Below, in pieces: positions 1 through 13,654 of a DNA stretch of 64,000 nucleotides. The notes under the pieces were generated by a model. It saw only the letters and a program-made list of their open reading frames with translations, was not told the DNA's origin and did no database searches. The stretch is from Lepisosteus oculatus (taxonomy: Eukaryota; Chordata; Actinopteri; Semionotiformes; Lepisosteidae). Within the stretch, counting starts at the first letter, position 1. Each line of letters opens with the position of its first letter. A program made the translations under genes and the position numbers. Location: the NCBI RefSeq assembly GCF_040954835.1, contig NC_090711.1, forward strand, positions 7,323,501-7,387,500, given 5' to 3'.

Positions 1-2282
1 AGACACACACAACTCAAAGCCCCTCAGATCCCCAAAACACCAACTGTGTTCAGCTGTAAGCCAGCATGAGGCTGTCAGAACCTGTCACTGTGGTCTGCTA
101 CTTAGTGCCTCCAGAGAAGCAGTGATAGAAGGGTGTAAAGTGACTGCATTTATTTGACTTACAAAAAGCAATTGTTCCAAACATGGGCCATTATTTCTTT
201 ATTACATTGACAATTCATCACAAGGCCCCGAAGGGGTCACTGTAATATTTCAATTCGTGATCTGTGACACGTTGTGCTTTAAGTTATTTCTCATCTTCAC
301 ATGGAGCATTGGAGCTATAAAGCATTAAGCATTTTCCACAAATTTTGTGTTGGCAATATAAGTGTCTGCATCAGCCTTAAATGACATATAATAAATACTT
401 TTTTTATTAACTCACAGGCACAACTGTACTTTACAAAGTGCTGGTAGAAAAATGTGTTCAATCCTCTCCAAGATGGACAGTAACAATAATTCTGAGCACA
501 GTTAACCATTTATTAGGTGATCTGGACTGTTGTGCTGGAATATCCACTTTCAGACAAGGCTCCTTTCATACCCCAAAGGAACAGAAGATATACCTCCTTT
601 TATACCCCAGGGAAACAGGAAAACTTCTAAGTTTGGAGTATACTGTATGTCCAAAGAACAGAGTGTTACTGTATTTGGTATTTTATTTCTCTGTTATTTA
701 AAGGTACTCTTAGAGGTGTACGTAAAGGTGACCCTCATGTCTCAAGGAATTCAATTAATTATTCATGCCTGATTTGACTTTGCTTTGTGCAATCTCATTA
801 CGATGGCTGAATAACATTTTTCAAATTGTTTCAAGCAAGGGGCCTTATTCTATCCCCAGCTCCCTCTTTTCTGTAATGTTTTTTGTCCAGATTTCATCAG
901 GGCGTATGAACATACTGTATCTGGAGGAGTACCCTCCTTGTCAGCTCCTAACAAACAGTCTGTACGCTGTCTTCTATTACCGAAGCACTGAACCTTCAAA
1001 TCCGATGAACGGAACTGACTAACAGTGATGAACACATTCCCAGTTCCCAGAGTGTGGCGATATTTTCATTGTTGCTTTTTTTTATTTTGAGGTCCGTGGA
1101 GGGATTTAATGTGTCCATTTTTTAAAAAAGGCTGAGGGTTTTGCACTGTATAGAACGATCTGGCTTGCTGTGGGCTAGTTAGTTACTATCTAGCTGTTTC
1201 AATAAAGCCGTAATTGTTGTTGCTAACTGTCTCCCCTGGGGTGTCCCCCCTGTAAGCAGTGTTGACACAGCTTCACCCCCCCTCTTGCTCCCCCCTGCCC
1301 CCCCTGATGGCTGCACATCAGAAGCCAAGTGGGCCCCCCACACCTGGGCATGTTTGCATAGGAAAACAGGGCGGGTGTTGCTTCATGTGTCTTGATGACT
1401 GGCTCCAGAAAGTCTGGCCAGCTGTGCAGTGGGGATGTAGGATTGGCCTGCCTCTCGCTGTGGGGCCGTGCAGCTGGGAAAGGCATGTTCCCAAAGACAG
1501 AATAAAACCAAAAAAAAAAAAAAACCTACTGAGGCTGAACTATTTCAAGACTATAAGCATCCCCCCCCCTTCTCTGTCTCTAAAAGCGTTGTTGAATTCA
1601 AGGACTTTATCCTGAGTGGATGAGTTTTCAGTTTTCAAGCGCCAGTAATCTCCCACTCATCGTCCCCCATCCCCAAAACTAAAAAACAGTTTTTCTGACT
1701 TTACTTAGCTGTGGCGAGAAAAGCGTTCTTGTTTTGGGGGTATTTGCTTACATTTTGTGAAAACTGAATTCTCATTAAACGACTGTAGTCAGTTTGGTTT
1801 TTCTTCTACTGCACCACTTCTTGGAAGTTTTCACATCATTAAAAAAAATCATTCATAGTCCTATCTTGTCTTTTAAAACAATTTTAAAAATTATTTTAAA
1901 TAATTTTTATCTTTATCTGCATGTTTTTACGGGTGCAGTGTATATATACAGTATAATCCTATAAAAAGGTTTTCCGTAAGAGAAGTTAGTTAATTTTAAT
2001 TTCAGATTTGTTTGGAAGACAATCCACTCCACGTTCATTCTGCTTCAGTTTTAACGTTTTCCCGGTGTAACTTTCTGCTCTGATGCCCTAAGGCAAAGGT
2101 AAAACCTGCTTAGAAAAGAGGGCTTTAGACTCTTAAACTAATAATTCTTGGCAGGTTAAAAATGTGTTCCTTGTGACGGACATCCTCGACCTGGGAGGCA
2201 CATGATCGTAGTCAGAAACAATCAGTGGCAATTTTGTTTCTGTTAGTGTGTGCTCTCAAGCTTTTTTCATCCTTTGTTTTAG
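1..2282. other. Gene-free stretch with low-complexity tracts
   Basis: I see no coding exon here; all open frames are short and match no family I recognise. Visible structure is limited to a C-rich polypyrimidine stretch at about 1235-1310, an A-run near 1511-1524 and a C-run near 1561-1570. Regulatory content cannot be judged without cross-species alignment. Confidence 0.5.
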
Positions 2283-2450
2283 GCAAATCTTTACACAAAG
2301 GGTTGTGGGTGTCTGGAACAAAACGCCACATTGCTAAGGATCATACCCTGGCTTCATCAGGTGATCTTCTGATCAATGAGCTACTAGAAACCAAACTGGC
2401 AAGATGGGCCAAATAAATGGCATCCTCTCATTTCTAACCTTTCTGGTGTC
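2283..2450 (+). repeat. Decayed interspersed repeat (unnamed fish family)
   Basis: The stretch contains the phrase 'acacaaagggttgtgggtgt', then 'gagctactagaaaccaaact' and 'gatgggccaaataaatggc'. This order recalls a common fish repeat whose copies end in a 'gggccgaatggcctcctctc' type tail. It is decayed and I cannot name the family. A related but more diverged copy may lie at about 23775-23960. Confidence 0.45.
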
Positions 2451-5400
2451 CTTAAGTACTTTGCTCAGAGAACCCCGCACCAGCCACTACTCCACACTGC
2501 TATCCCTACTTTGACAGTTCCAGATCCTTTGATTGAATCAATTCCTTTGTGGTCAATTGGCAACGCAAGACCCTAATTGTTCTTTAAAGCTCCACAGCGA
2601 ATAGAAGCAAAGCCAAACATAATAAAATAAAAATGTAAAAATGAGTGCAACAACCACCATGAGTGAAAAATGCACTTTCCTCTTAAAAAGAGGTTTTTCA
2701 AAAACATATTCTTAAAATACTATTTCCTAACACAAAATATCTTGCCAAACTGTAAGAACTGTTAGATTAATTAGATTATTATTAAAAGCCTTTATTAGAA
2801 TCTCCCATCCAAATTGTATATCTTAAAAAATAAAAGTTTCTTTGGAAATGGTAGGAAACCGTAATAACACTAAAATGCATTCTCTGCCTAAAATAATAAC
2901 TGTATCATTTCATCTTGCAAAAACCCTGAAACAACCCTAAACTATGGCCACAACTGATGGCATTCTCTAGCTTACATATTCACTTGATTAAGCCAATGTG
3001 TTCCAAACTATTCTGATGGAGTGCAGATCTGAAAAAGGGCTGTTAGGCTATGCAGTTCCTTTCTTTCTTTCTCAAGCAGACTCAGCTTTGGTTTGGAGGT
3101 CAAGCTAAGTGTACGAGCTGAAACATTTCACCATCGCTTCTTGTCAGCTTCCTGAAAACGTGTGCCCAGGAATGCGGGCACATCCTGCCCTGTACCAAGC
3201 ATCTGCCAGCGGGGGTACTTGTGTGTGCCGCCTCCCACTCCTGACAGGCTGCACTGTTATCAGCCACTGCAGCTGACCTGACAACTTGCCATGAGGAGAC
3301 CCTGCCTGACCCGTTGCTAAAGTGTTTCAGCGCCCAGAAATCTGAAGCTGTTGCAATATTAGAAGACCATTAGCTGTTGATTTTCTAGGTGTTTGCTATC
3401 TTTATCTACACACTACAAGACCATGTGCAAAGGGACACAGAGATAAGGGGCTGGGAGGCTATGGTGAGGGATAAAGATTTATTCTGATTTAAGAGGACAA
3501 ACAGTGTGATTGTTAAAATCCCTGGAATTTGAGACTGAAGTGGCTTGGCTTTGGCCTGGGTTGCATCTTTGCCTGACCAATCCCAAAGCGTGATTCAGAA
3601 CACATTTTTAATCCGAAATGCTCGACAAGCACCTCTTTCTTATGAGCACTGGAAATGCTGGAAGGGTTGTATGCTTTCTTGCCCAGAACCACAGCCATTT
3701 TAGTTCCATTTAACCTTTCCTATGTCTGACGCCAGACTGGCTTCAACTGTGGGCTACTTGAGACATTCTCAGAAAAGTCTTGAATTTGAAACACATTGGA
3801 AAAGATGTTTGCTGCTCAATGCCTTGAAAAGGAGATGCATACAGTAAACCAGCGTGAGGGAGGCTCTTATTATGGTTCTTAGACATACATCTTACAAAGC
3901 AGCTGTGTTTTTTACATTTGGATAAACCTCTCCTGCAGAGATATCGTCAAATCTAACAGAATAAGGTAAAGTTGAAACCATTCTGAAATGGTAATATTCA
4001 ATTGCAAATGAAATATACAAATGCATTTTTTTGATGAAGATGGGTAAAGTTATTCAAATTAGTGACATTATTACCATCACCATGTAAAAACATCAAGGCC
4101 AGCTGGCACAGTATCAATCCAGAAGGTAAAACAGAATTAAGGTAAGGCCTTGGGCATATATCTTCAAAACACAACGGGACAACAAACCCATTTCAAGAGC
4201 AGTCTGTATGTTAAACTGCAAACAGTGTTAGTGCACGCGGTGATTTCACACTCAGACCAGGGCGACATCGTTAACATACACAGCTGAGCTTTGACCACTA
4301 CAGCCTTTAGAGAACCAAATAGTAGTAATCAAGGGTTTCAGAGCACTTGTTTACATTGCAAAGTGAAGTGACTCCAAACAAGACTTGTTAGATAACAGCT
4401 TTTTAATGGAGTTTGAACTGATGGACTTATTAGAATGCCTGCCTATCTGTCTGTCTGCTGCTTTGTATGATTTTTACAGACTTCACAGTATTGTTAGTAT
4501 AATATGCACTTAAAAGAAGCCTTCTTTTCTGTCTGGCTTTCATTATATAGAATCATGCAACACTGCATTCTCTCTGCTGACTCCTCCATTATCTCATTCA
4601 CGCTTGGTGTCAAGGGGCACAGCACATTTACTTAGGAAATTTTGGCCTTTAACTCTGTTAAATAAAATGAACGTGTTTGTCATGGGATATCTCAGTTTCT
4701 AAGTGATTTTTGCAAGGAATTGAAGGGCTGGTGGCCAATCACCACATAAATAAAAAATCCTTTTGAAGCTATTTATTTGATATGTTCATGGAAAAGCTGT
4801 AAATTCCATGATATTGAAGCAGCTCTTTCTGATGTGTGTAAAATACCATTATAACTGCATAACTTAGTTATCAGCTGAAATGCATCCATATGTTCAGGTG
4901 TATAGACACACAATATATCTACATATTTACTTTTGTTATTTCTGAAATGAGTCACACACACTAACATCTCGTATTGTAAAGCACAATGAACGTGGACACA
5001 GCCTATGTGGGATAGGTTTGGCAAACACCATCAAATTCCCCTTCATATAGAAAGCCGAAGCCGATCTCAGCTCAAATAACGCCTTAAACACAAGTTGTAT
5101 TTTTATCAGTTCGGAAGTCATGGGACTGGTGTAATTTGCAGTTACAAAAATCAAAAGAAACCCAAAAATGGAAATCGCGATGAAACTGCGAATCCTAAAA
5201 AAAAAAAAAATCCCTGACAAAAGCATAAAGTGGATATTATCTCCCCACAGCTGTCCCTACCACAGGCTGGAGTGGCCACTCACAGGAAGTAGGCCCAAGC
5301 GGAGGTTCTTAAAGACCTAATCAGCGAGGCGCGGCAGGATGTAGCATAAAATCAGAGGAAGTGAGCCGTGGCTCCACTAGGTCTGGGCCTGAACGGGATA

Positions 5401-8400
5401 GAGCCAGCTAGGAGGAAGAAATAGCCCATTAGGACGCAGATTATCACGGAATTAGTGGAGCTTTCCCAGGGTGCGGCTGTCGGCCCCTGGTCACTGCCAG
5501 CTGTGTGCTTTTACTCCACTTCTTATTAAACATCTCCACAAAGATCCGCATCTGGCACTCCTCAGCACATCATGTAACACTCTGCTTCACCCTGCAGTAC
5601 TGTAACCCTCTGCCCAACCCGCTGTCCCTGCTCTCTCACACGTGCGCACATGCACACACATTCCATTCACGCACTCACTGTGCAAGCATCTTGCGTTTTA
5701 TTCCAGCTTTCTGGAATGACATGCCCATCCAGTTGCATGCGCTTCCACCTGAAATGTTTGAAGGCCTGTGCATTTCTTTATGGAATGAAATGTTCTGTTG
5801 TTTTTTTTTTTTTAAAGACGCCAGGCCTACCTAGTAGCGTAAGATTACACAAGGTCCTTTTGGAGGTCACTGATTTGAAAATAAAAATGACTGTTTTGAG
5901 CCTGTTCTGAAACATCTTTATCTTTTTTTCGACGATTTTTGAGGGCATGATGGAAAAAGTTGGCCACTAGTGTGATGTGAGTAAATCTGAGGGGGAATTT
6001 TTATTTTTCAAATGATCTTGGTAAAATCTCTTACCTTGACTGTAATCTAAACCAATCCTGTAGTGTTTTAGAATGAAAAGTAGCCATTAAACATATATAG
6101 TGTATGTGTACATATATGCATGTTTTAGAAAAGGGTTCCAATTTGCATTAGAAATACACTGTAGAGAAAGTGGTGGGCAATATTTCCTTTGGCACCCCAC
6201 TAGAAAAACTGTTTTTCTGGGGTGTGAACATTGTTAATAGGGCATTGGCTGCTAATTGCCTGACACTTAGGAAGCATTTTCCAAAGCAACAGGAAATGTG
6301 TGCTGTACTTCTCACTTACCTGATTGCATTTGCATAATGTATTTAAACAATTAAATCAGTTTTATAGGAAACACAAGCAGAGCAAGAGCTTTCCCTTTTT
6401 TATCAGCAGGCAGTGTCCAGTCCAAGTCTCGTGTTCAATTCTGACCAGAAAACTTTTCCCTCTTTTCTTTCATGCGTCGCATCAAAAAGAATAGTACTTT
6501 CTACCACTCAACTTCAGCATTGGGTCGGAAACAGTAATGTCATTATGGTACATTCCAGAGAGATGCATCAATCATCCCCCATGACTTTCATTTCTTTATT
6601 TTATTTTTGGCATTCCAGATTGAGCATATTCAATTGTACAAAGTCAGGTTTTTTGTTTTTCTTTTCAATAGTCAAACAGATCCTACAATTTTCAAGGTCT
6701 CAATATTTGACGTTACCCGAGAGGTAATTTGCAAAACAACTGCTTTTCTGGTCCCAGCGAAGGCTTTGATTCTCCAAGAAGAAAAACTGAAGTTGCTTTC
6801 AATTTGGGGAAAAAACCACCACCAACAACAACAATGAAAACATTAGCATATAACTGTCATTTTAAAGTATTTATTTTTATATTCCATTTGCTTTGCCCAA
6901 ATGTGGAAACGCGGTGGGTATCTGGGTCAGTTCCAAAGTGCTGCTCCATCATGCATGAAATCACCCGGCTCTGTGTCACCCAGGGGGCAGCAGATCCAGA
7001 AGAGAAGCAGCTGAGAGAGGCACAGAAAGGGTTAATCAATTTACTGTCTCACCCTGGCTACACACCTTTATTGAAAGCTAGAGCCTTCTGCTTAGTAACT
7101 GCTCCTTCACTAATCTGCACAAATGAAAGGCTCACAACTGTCTCCACTCTCCTCCGAGATGCCCAGGAATGCTTTCACTGAGTGGACAAAGACAGAGTTT
7201 AGGTCTGCAACTTTCCCAGCATTGTCATGCTAAGAAAGACAGAGAAAACTGCTCTATTAGCATTTGAAGGAGCTGAACATCTGAAGGAATCATGCCTAGG
7301 GTCTGAGAAAGCAGCACGGTTCTCACTCACTCCCACTCTTTTCCCTTTTCTGCATGTCTCTCTCTGTCCTTTTTATTTTTAAGCCTTTGCCATCTGCTAA
7401 AGGATCCCATCTTCTGCCTTTTTCATAAGAAATGAAACAGACTGAAAAGAAAGGTTATTGAAAAGCTGAAAGAAGAGAAGTGTTTTGCTGTGTTTTTTGG
7501 GAGGGGGGTTTGTTCCACAAATCTGTTTGAAAAACACAATTCTATATTATTGCCAAAGTGAGGATGCCACTTTTCAGTGAGAATAGCATTTTGGATTATG
7601 TATTAATTTACATGTACTCACATGGCCATCTTCCCTGGAAATTCAAACATAATTGCTCCACTTATTCAGTTAAAATTGTACTCATCAAGCCTGGAGACAG
7701 ATTGTTAAAAGCGTTGTCACCAAACAAAGATTTGTACCCTTAATACTGCTCTCAACACAGATACATACAACCTTTGCCAATGGCTTGACTTTCTTACTAA
7801 ATGTAAACAATAACAAGTCATAGTTAAGATAAATACCATCCAGGGATGACTCCTCAACTGTGTGTCATTTATTTCAGCTATGTTACTGAAAGCAAAGACA
7901 GTTGGCCTCAGCTTCTCCCATACTCACATTCTGCATAAATAACAAACACATGTATGAAACAGACTGATTACATTTTACAAAGCTGGGACACATTATGCCA
8001 TTAGGAACACATTCTTTTTTATTTTGTTCCTCGTTTTCATGACAAAGAAATACAATTGTGCTCTTGGAGTCATTGTCCACACTGCAATTTTGGCAACCCA
8101 AATCTCAATACAAAACAAAATCTATCCTCGGTTGAATCCTGTGGTCTGAACACGTTCACAGTTTTGCTTGTCAAGCTGGAGTTGCTGTTGGGGAAAAAAT
8201 GGTCCGGCATACACATGAAGGATGCAGGGTCACGTTATCAGTCCAGAATTATCCTTGAGAAAAGCACTTTTCTCCCATTGTTTATCTGTACAAACACATT
8301 CTCATATTGACAGAGGGAGTTAACATGGTAAGCCAAGGATATATAAAATATAGCGGAGTGCTATATTTTCCGTTGAGCACCCTGTTAGCTGAGAGAGCAT

Positions 8401-8520
8401 TGTAGCTTTAACAAACAGTGTGAGAGGTACCTGAAGCTGCGATAGGAAAGTGGCTATAGGTCCTCTGTTTTGGCTTTAGCACTTCCAATAAATATGGGCT
8501 TTTATGCTTTTAAATACGAT
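2451..8520. other. Gene-free stretch
   Basis: No exon, RNA gene or clear repeat copy is recognisable. The open frames (up to 150 codons near 6729-7181) have no conserved-looking domain, no good splice context and overlap other frames. Homopolymer runs occur near 5196-5210 and 5801-5813. Conserved enhancers could be hidden here but are not visible in a single sequence. Confidence 0.45.
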
Positions 8521-8803
8521 CCATCAATTTTCTAAACTGCTTCATCCAATACCGGGTCAAGAGGGCTGCTGAAACCCATTTGCCAAGGAACAGGCACAAG
8601 GCGGGATACATCCCGGAAGGGATGTCAGTACACTACAGAACCAATTTATAGAATCCAGTCAACCTACCGGCATGTCTTTGTACTCTGAAAAAAAAAACAC
8701 ACGATAATGGGATAACATACGAATCCCATGAAGATCTCACACTAGGAATTGAACCCAGGGCCTCAACACTGCAGTCTAGTATTACTAACCACTGCGCCAC
8801 CCA
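8521..8803 (+). repeat. L2-like fish interspersed repeat, about 280 bp
   Basis: The order of landmarks matches a very common fish repeat: 'ccatcaattttctaaactgc' at the left, then 'caggcacaaggcgggataca', 'aacctaccggcatgtctttg', 'attgaacccagggcctcaac' and the end 'ctaaccactgcgccaccc'. The same landmarks recur at 35756-36049. It is diverged and noncoding. The L2-type assignment is from memory of the family, not from a search. Confidence 0.7.
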
Positions 8804-11800
8804 AATGTCATATAATATTTAAAACTGCATCGGTCCCTCTAAACCATCTGGAACCGAACTTTATTCTCTTGACTATCTTTTGCAAACTGGTTGTGTTTTT
8901 TTCACCACTGTTTAATAAGAGCTGCCTTGTAGTGCCCAAAGCCCAGTGCTTACTGCCAACTACCACCTTGCAGTGCCATGACAGAGCTCTCTGCCTGCTG
9001 AGCACATTCCATATATCCCACCCAGGGGCAGCCTAATACCTTCAGTTCACTGAACACCAAGGAAACTGGGATAAGCTTCTGAACTGTGACCGCCTGGCCT
9101 TGTGAAGGGCATTCCTTATTCATAGGGACTGTTACTACTAAGAACAAACAAAACAGCAAGGATGCCACATAAGTGTCCATTCTGGTTTGTGGCCTTTTTT
9201 CAAAGTGCAATCTGGACAAGGACAGGGCCTAATCCTAACTATATGAGCTGTGCTCATGCTGCAGAGAAACCAACCCAGCCTGTAATGCTCTGGGACAGTC
9301 TCAGGCGTACTATGAAACTGACAGGGATATATTATCTATTTATGTTAAGCTTCAATAGCCAGAAATACAAATTAACCCAGATCTTAATGCACATTCTGAA
9401 AAGCCTCATAAATATAATAACTATATATTAGTCGAAATATTAGTCTTTTGTGAGTATAAGCCCACAGAAAAGTTCCAAATATATTTAAGTACTTTGGTTA
9501 AGTTCCAATTAATTGGACGAGACAATGACATTTAGTATAGTGTATTAAAATGTGCTGGATTTCGCCTGCTTGAGGAAATGGCAGTCTGACTGTAAGCAAG
9601 GCTGGCTTGGGAGGAATGAGCCAGGAAGCCAGCTGCAAGGGTGTAGATGTGCAGAGATGTGGTTGTGTACAAAGGCGTCCTCAGGAGGTGTTTAAGTAAG
9701 AGATGGAGGTGCAATTAAATTTTGACCTCCTCTCGAACAATTTGTTTACAATCTCCATAAACTGAACACTAGTGAAGAACTTGATCTCTTTGATTTAATC
9801 ACACAATCATGTAAAGAGCTGATCTCATCATGTCTCCATAAACTCTCTGCAGTATAAAAACCTCATAAAATCAAGATATTAGACAGTGGCACTAGAAATA
9901 GTTCATACTAAGGTGAACAGGCTGGAGCAGGAAATCAAGGAAAATAAGTCCATTGTTAAAGAAGAAATGCTGCACAAAAGCAGTGGAGGAGCTGTTGAAA
10001 AATATTTAAAAGAATTGTGGTATTAACTTGAATCTGCCCTTAAAAATATGTCTATTGCCAAATTTTATTTCTGCAGAATAGGACTGTGGGAGAAGTGGAG
10101 GCCAGCTGTCTTTTCTTCTGTTTCTTTGGTTATAGCTGAGATAAATGACACATAGTTTAGGATAGTCATCCTTGGATGGTATTTATACTAACTAAGGTTT
10201 GTTTTAGTTTGTTTTCTTTGTCTTAAATGTATGTTTTTTGTAAACTAATAGATATACTAAACCTTGAGTTATTATATCCATAGACCTCTTTGCCATATGT
10301 CCTACCAAAGTCTGAATTTATTTATGTATTTGGTTATTCATGTTAAATGTAAATACATGGTATATTCTTGTATGTTTCATAGTTTGGTTGTTATGAGAAT
10401 GAAATTATTTATAATAAATAGAGGTGTTTTTTACCTTCAACAAGAAGGACAGCATTTTTCAATGGTTTTAAACAACCTTTGTAAAAATACACCCAGTTCG
10501 TTTTGTTTTAAGATTACAACAGCACTGCAAAAGTGTAATATTTATCCCAAGATGAGTGACTCAGTGATATTGCCAAATACAGTAGATCCCAGGAAAACAC
10601 CCTTTTGTTGCAGCTTGTATGACAATGTGCTGCTCCAGCCTGACTCACAGCACATCTGTCAGAACCTCAGAAATAAAGCTCTTCAGAAACGCCCATTATG
10701 CTGTTTGATCACTGCCCCAAAACAGCAGCAGCTCTGGCGTCAGTGCTAGGCTAATAACAAGCAAATTACAACAGTCTTAAAGAGCATTATTCTTCTGGAG
10801 CTGAAGAAAGTTTACTTCCCACACTGTTCCTATTTCATGATCTTTCCACCTCTTTTAACCACACTGTCTCTGTTACGGAGCCAAAAAACATCCTCACCTC
10901 CGTCAGACTGGACTGCTGTCATGCTGCAGTGATTTAAGAATGTGTACAGTGCTTCGAACAATTTCTGTGCCTTTTAATATGCATTATTTAGACTACACAA
11001 ACAAGGCCTAAAACTTCCATCATTCAAATGCTGTAATATGTGGTATGGTGGTTAGGTCTTAGTAACTATGATCTGTTCGCTTTGAATTAGAAATGACCAA
11101 TTTGCATAAATGAAGCTGCCTGAAACTGTGATGACTAATACACCACCCACTTGCACCTGCTTTATAGTTAAGGCATTTCGACAGAGTTAAAAAAAGAATG
11201 ACCAAATATGGAGAATGTTACAAAATATTGACAGTAATGCTCGCAACATGTGGTTTAACAGCTGCAGAGAAAGTTTCATTCTGTAAGAGACGGTGAGTCA
11301 TGTAGGTTGATTTCTGTCTAGTAAAACAGACAATCCTCAGAAAATGCGGTGCAGTGCAATTCACAAACAGCAGGAATAATCACACAAATTACCTGTGAAC
11401 CTAGACAGCAGATATGATATTATATCAGATATAAGTGATGATCCTGGTGCAAGACGTTTTTTGAACAAGAACGTAAAATGTAGCATCTCCTGATTCACTT
11501 CGTGGCAGTTCACAGTTGCCTGGACATGATTTGAAAGTTCATATGAAGGTACTTTCTTGCACCATAAGAAAGTTATGGCACATTAGTGCCAGTGCAGAAA
11601 ATTATTCACCATCTCACATGAGAATGAAGTGAAAAGTGGCTGTTGAATCAGAAAGTTGCAGAACACGGGATGACCCAAACTGTTTACTGAGTGACCAGCT
11701 CTTTATAGGAGGAGCATGGATGTGGTTAAGAGAAGCATTAGGTGTGTGCTGTGAAACAGTCTGGCGGTGAGCTTTTGGGTTACTCCCTGGGGTGAGAATA

Positions 11801-12450
11801 ACGAGCTATTGGTTTTATTAATTCTAAATTGAGTTCCCTTTCCAGATGACTGGTTTACAATTTATTGGCAAGGGTTTTCTCAGTAGAAGGAAGATTTCTG
11901 CGTTGTTTGCATTAAGAAAAAGTCAGAAAACACTGAACACCGTGCCTGACTGTTTGTGGCACTGGGCATCACTGCTCTCCAGTTACACATCAAGTGTTCT
12001 GCGCCATCACGCAGCAACATGAACGGAAGAATGAGAGGAGCCCATTCTACCCATTCAGCGTGTTTGTAGCGAATTGATCTCATTCAGTATCGGCTTCAAC
12101 AACATGGCAGGGAAGCTCGTTCCCTACTCTCACAACCTTTTATGTAACAAAGTGTTTCATGGTCTTGGTTTTAAATCCACTCCCACTTATGTTATTATTC
12201 TGAAGACGTCTCCTGGTTTAACCTTCTGGAGGATACGAGGTGCTGGAGACTTTTTAGAATATTAAGACTGGAACAGTTTCATTTCTGCTTGTACGGTAAC
12301 TGTCTAACACTTTAGTGTAAGATTTAGCATAAGTCTTTCAGAGAGTTGGAGGCATAGAAAAAACACACACCGACCTGAATATCCCTGCTACTGCAATTTG
12401 CAGTTTAACAGTATAAGGTTTTTACAAGTTTTCTACGAATTAATCGCTTG
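8804..12450. other. Gene-free stretch
   Basis: No exon or RNA gene is supported. A 161-codon open frame at 10264-10749 is AT-rich, of low complexity and lacks recognisable motifs, so I treat it as chance. Confidence 0.45.
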
Positions 12451-12628
12451 TTTATTTACCTGATGCTTGCATCCAAAGCAACTTACATTTGCGCCCATTT
12501 AACAGCTAAGTATTACTAGAGCAACGTGGGTGAACTTCTTTGCTCAAGGGTACTGTCTCACCTGCGTTTTTGAACACTCAAATTACCCCAATTCCAGGTC
12601 TGGAATTCTAACCACTTCTCCACACTGT
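12451..12628 (+). repeat. Interspersed repeat with 'ccaaagcaacttacattt' core
   Basis: Landmarks are 'catccaaagcaacttacatt', 'tttgctcaagggtactgtct' and the end 'taaccacttctccacactg', in the order of a common fish interspersed repeat ('...ccaaagcgacttaca... ccttgctcaagggta... ccactactccacactgc'). The 3' part of a similar element recurs near 23580-23665. It is decayed and noncoding. Confidence 0.6.
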
Positions 12629-13263
12629 TGAAAACTGGTGAAAGCGTAACATTCAAAGAAGTTTGCTCTAGGGCACATTGTACTCCTTCTTTTCTCTTTT
12701 CAACATTTTATTATTTTTTTCACACCTGTATTGGCTTCAGCTCCTTTGACATTTTCATACTTTTGTAATTACATTCAGAAGACAAGGAGAAAATTCTGTT
12801 TGGGACCAAAAAGCTTTGAAAATCTCACTGGTTATATTTCCTCTTTTGCTCACAACTGTGAGGGAAAAACATGTTTCGAAAACAATAATATAAAATAGGC
12901 AAAGCAGGTTTAATGTTTCACTTCATGGATTGCAAATTGTTACTGTTCACAGCAGAAGCGTTTTTGACAAAGTACAAATGCTGTGGAGCTCCGGCTTTAT
13001 ATTTGAGGATAAGAAGCATTTCTGTGACTAGAATAGTATTTCAGTGGGGGGTTGCTTCTGTTTCAGCCAACTTTTTCAATGGAAGATATTTTAAAAAATA
13101 ATATGCAGTAAAAAAAGCCCAAAGCTTTCCATGAGCAAAAATATCTGTGATATTAGATCCCACTGAACACTGTAGAGATGCTGACTTATTTGAGAACTGA
13201 ACACAAAGCTATTTACATACTTTTAGTATGATCAGAGAATGACCTAAGAAAAAAGTTTATATA

Positions 13264-13476
13264 CAGTGCCTTGCGAAAGTATTCGGCCCCCTTGAATTTT
13301 TCAACCTTTTGCCACATTTCAGGCTTCAAACATAAAGATATAAATTTTTTATTTTATGTGAAGAATCACCAACAAGTGGGACACAATTGTGAAGTGGAAC
13401 GAAATCTATTGGATTTTTGAAACTTTTTTAACTAATAAAAAAAAGAAAAGTGGGGCGTGCAAAATTATTCGGCCCC
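13264..13476 (+). repeat. Left terminal inverted repeat of the Tc1-like element
   Basis: This 213-bp arm pairs with 14681-14893. The outer direct repeat starts 'cagtgccttgcgaaagtatt' and the inner one reads 'ggggcgtgcaaaattattcg'. These are the probable transposase-binding sites, by analogy with IR/DR elements. Three substitutions separate it from the right arm. Confidence 0.93.
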
Positions 13477-13654
13477 TTTACTTTCAGTGCAGCAAACTCA
13501 CTCCAGAAGTTCAGCGAGGATCTCTGAATGATCCAATGTTGTCCTAAATGACTGATGGTGATAAATAGAATCCACCTGTGTGTAATCAAGTCTCTGTATA
13601 AATGCACCTGCTCTGTGATAGTCTCAAGGTTCTGTTGAAAGCGCAGAGAGCATC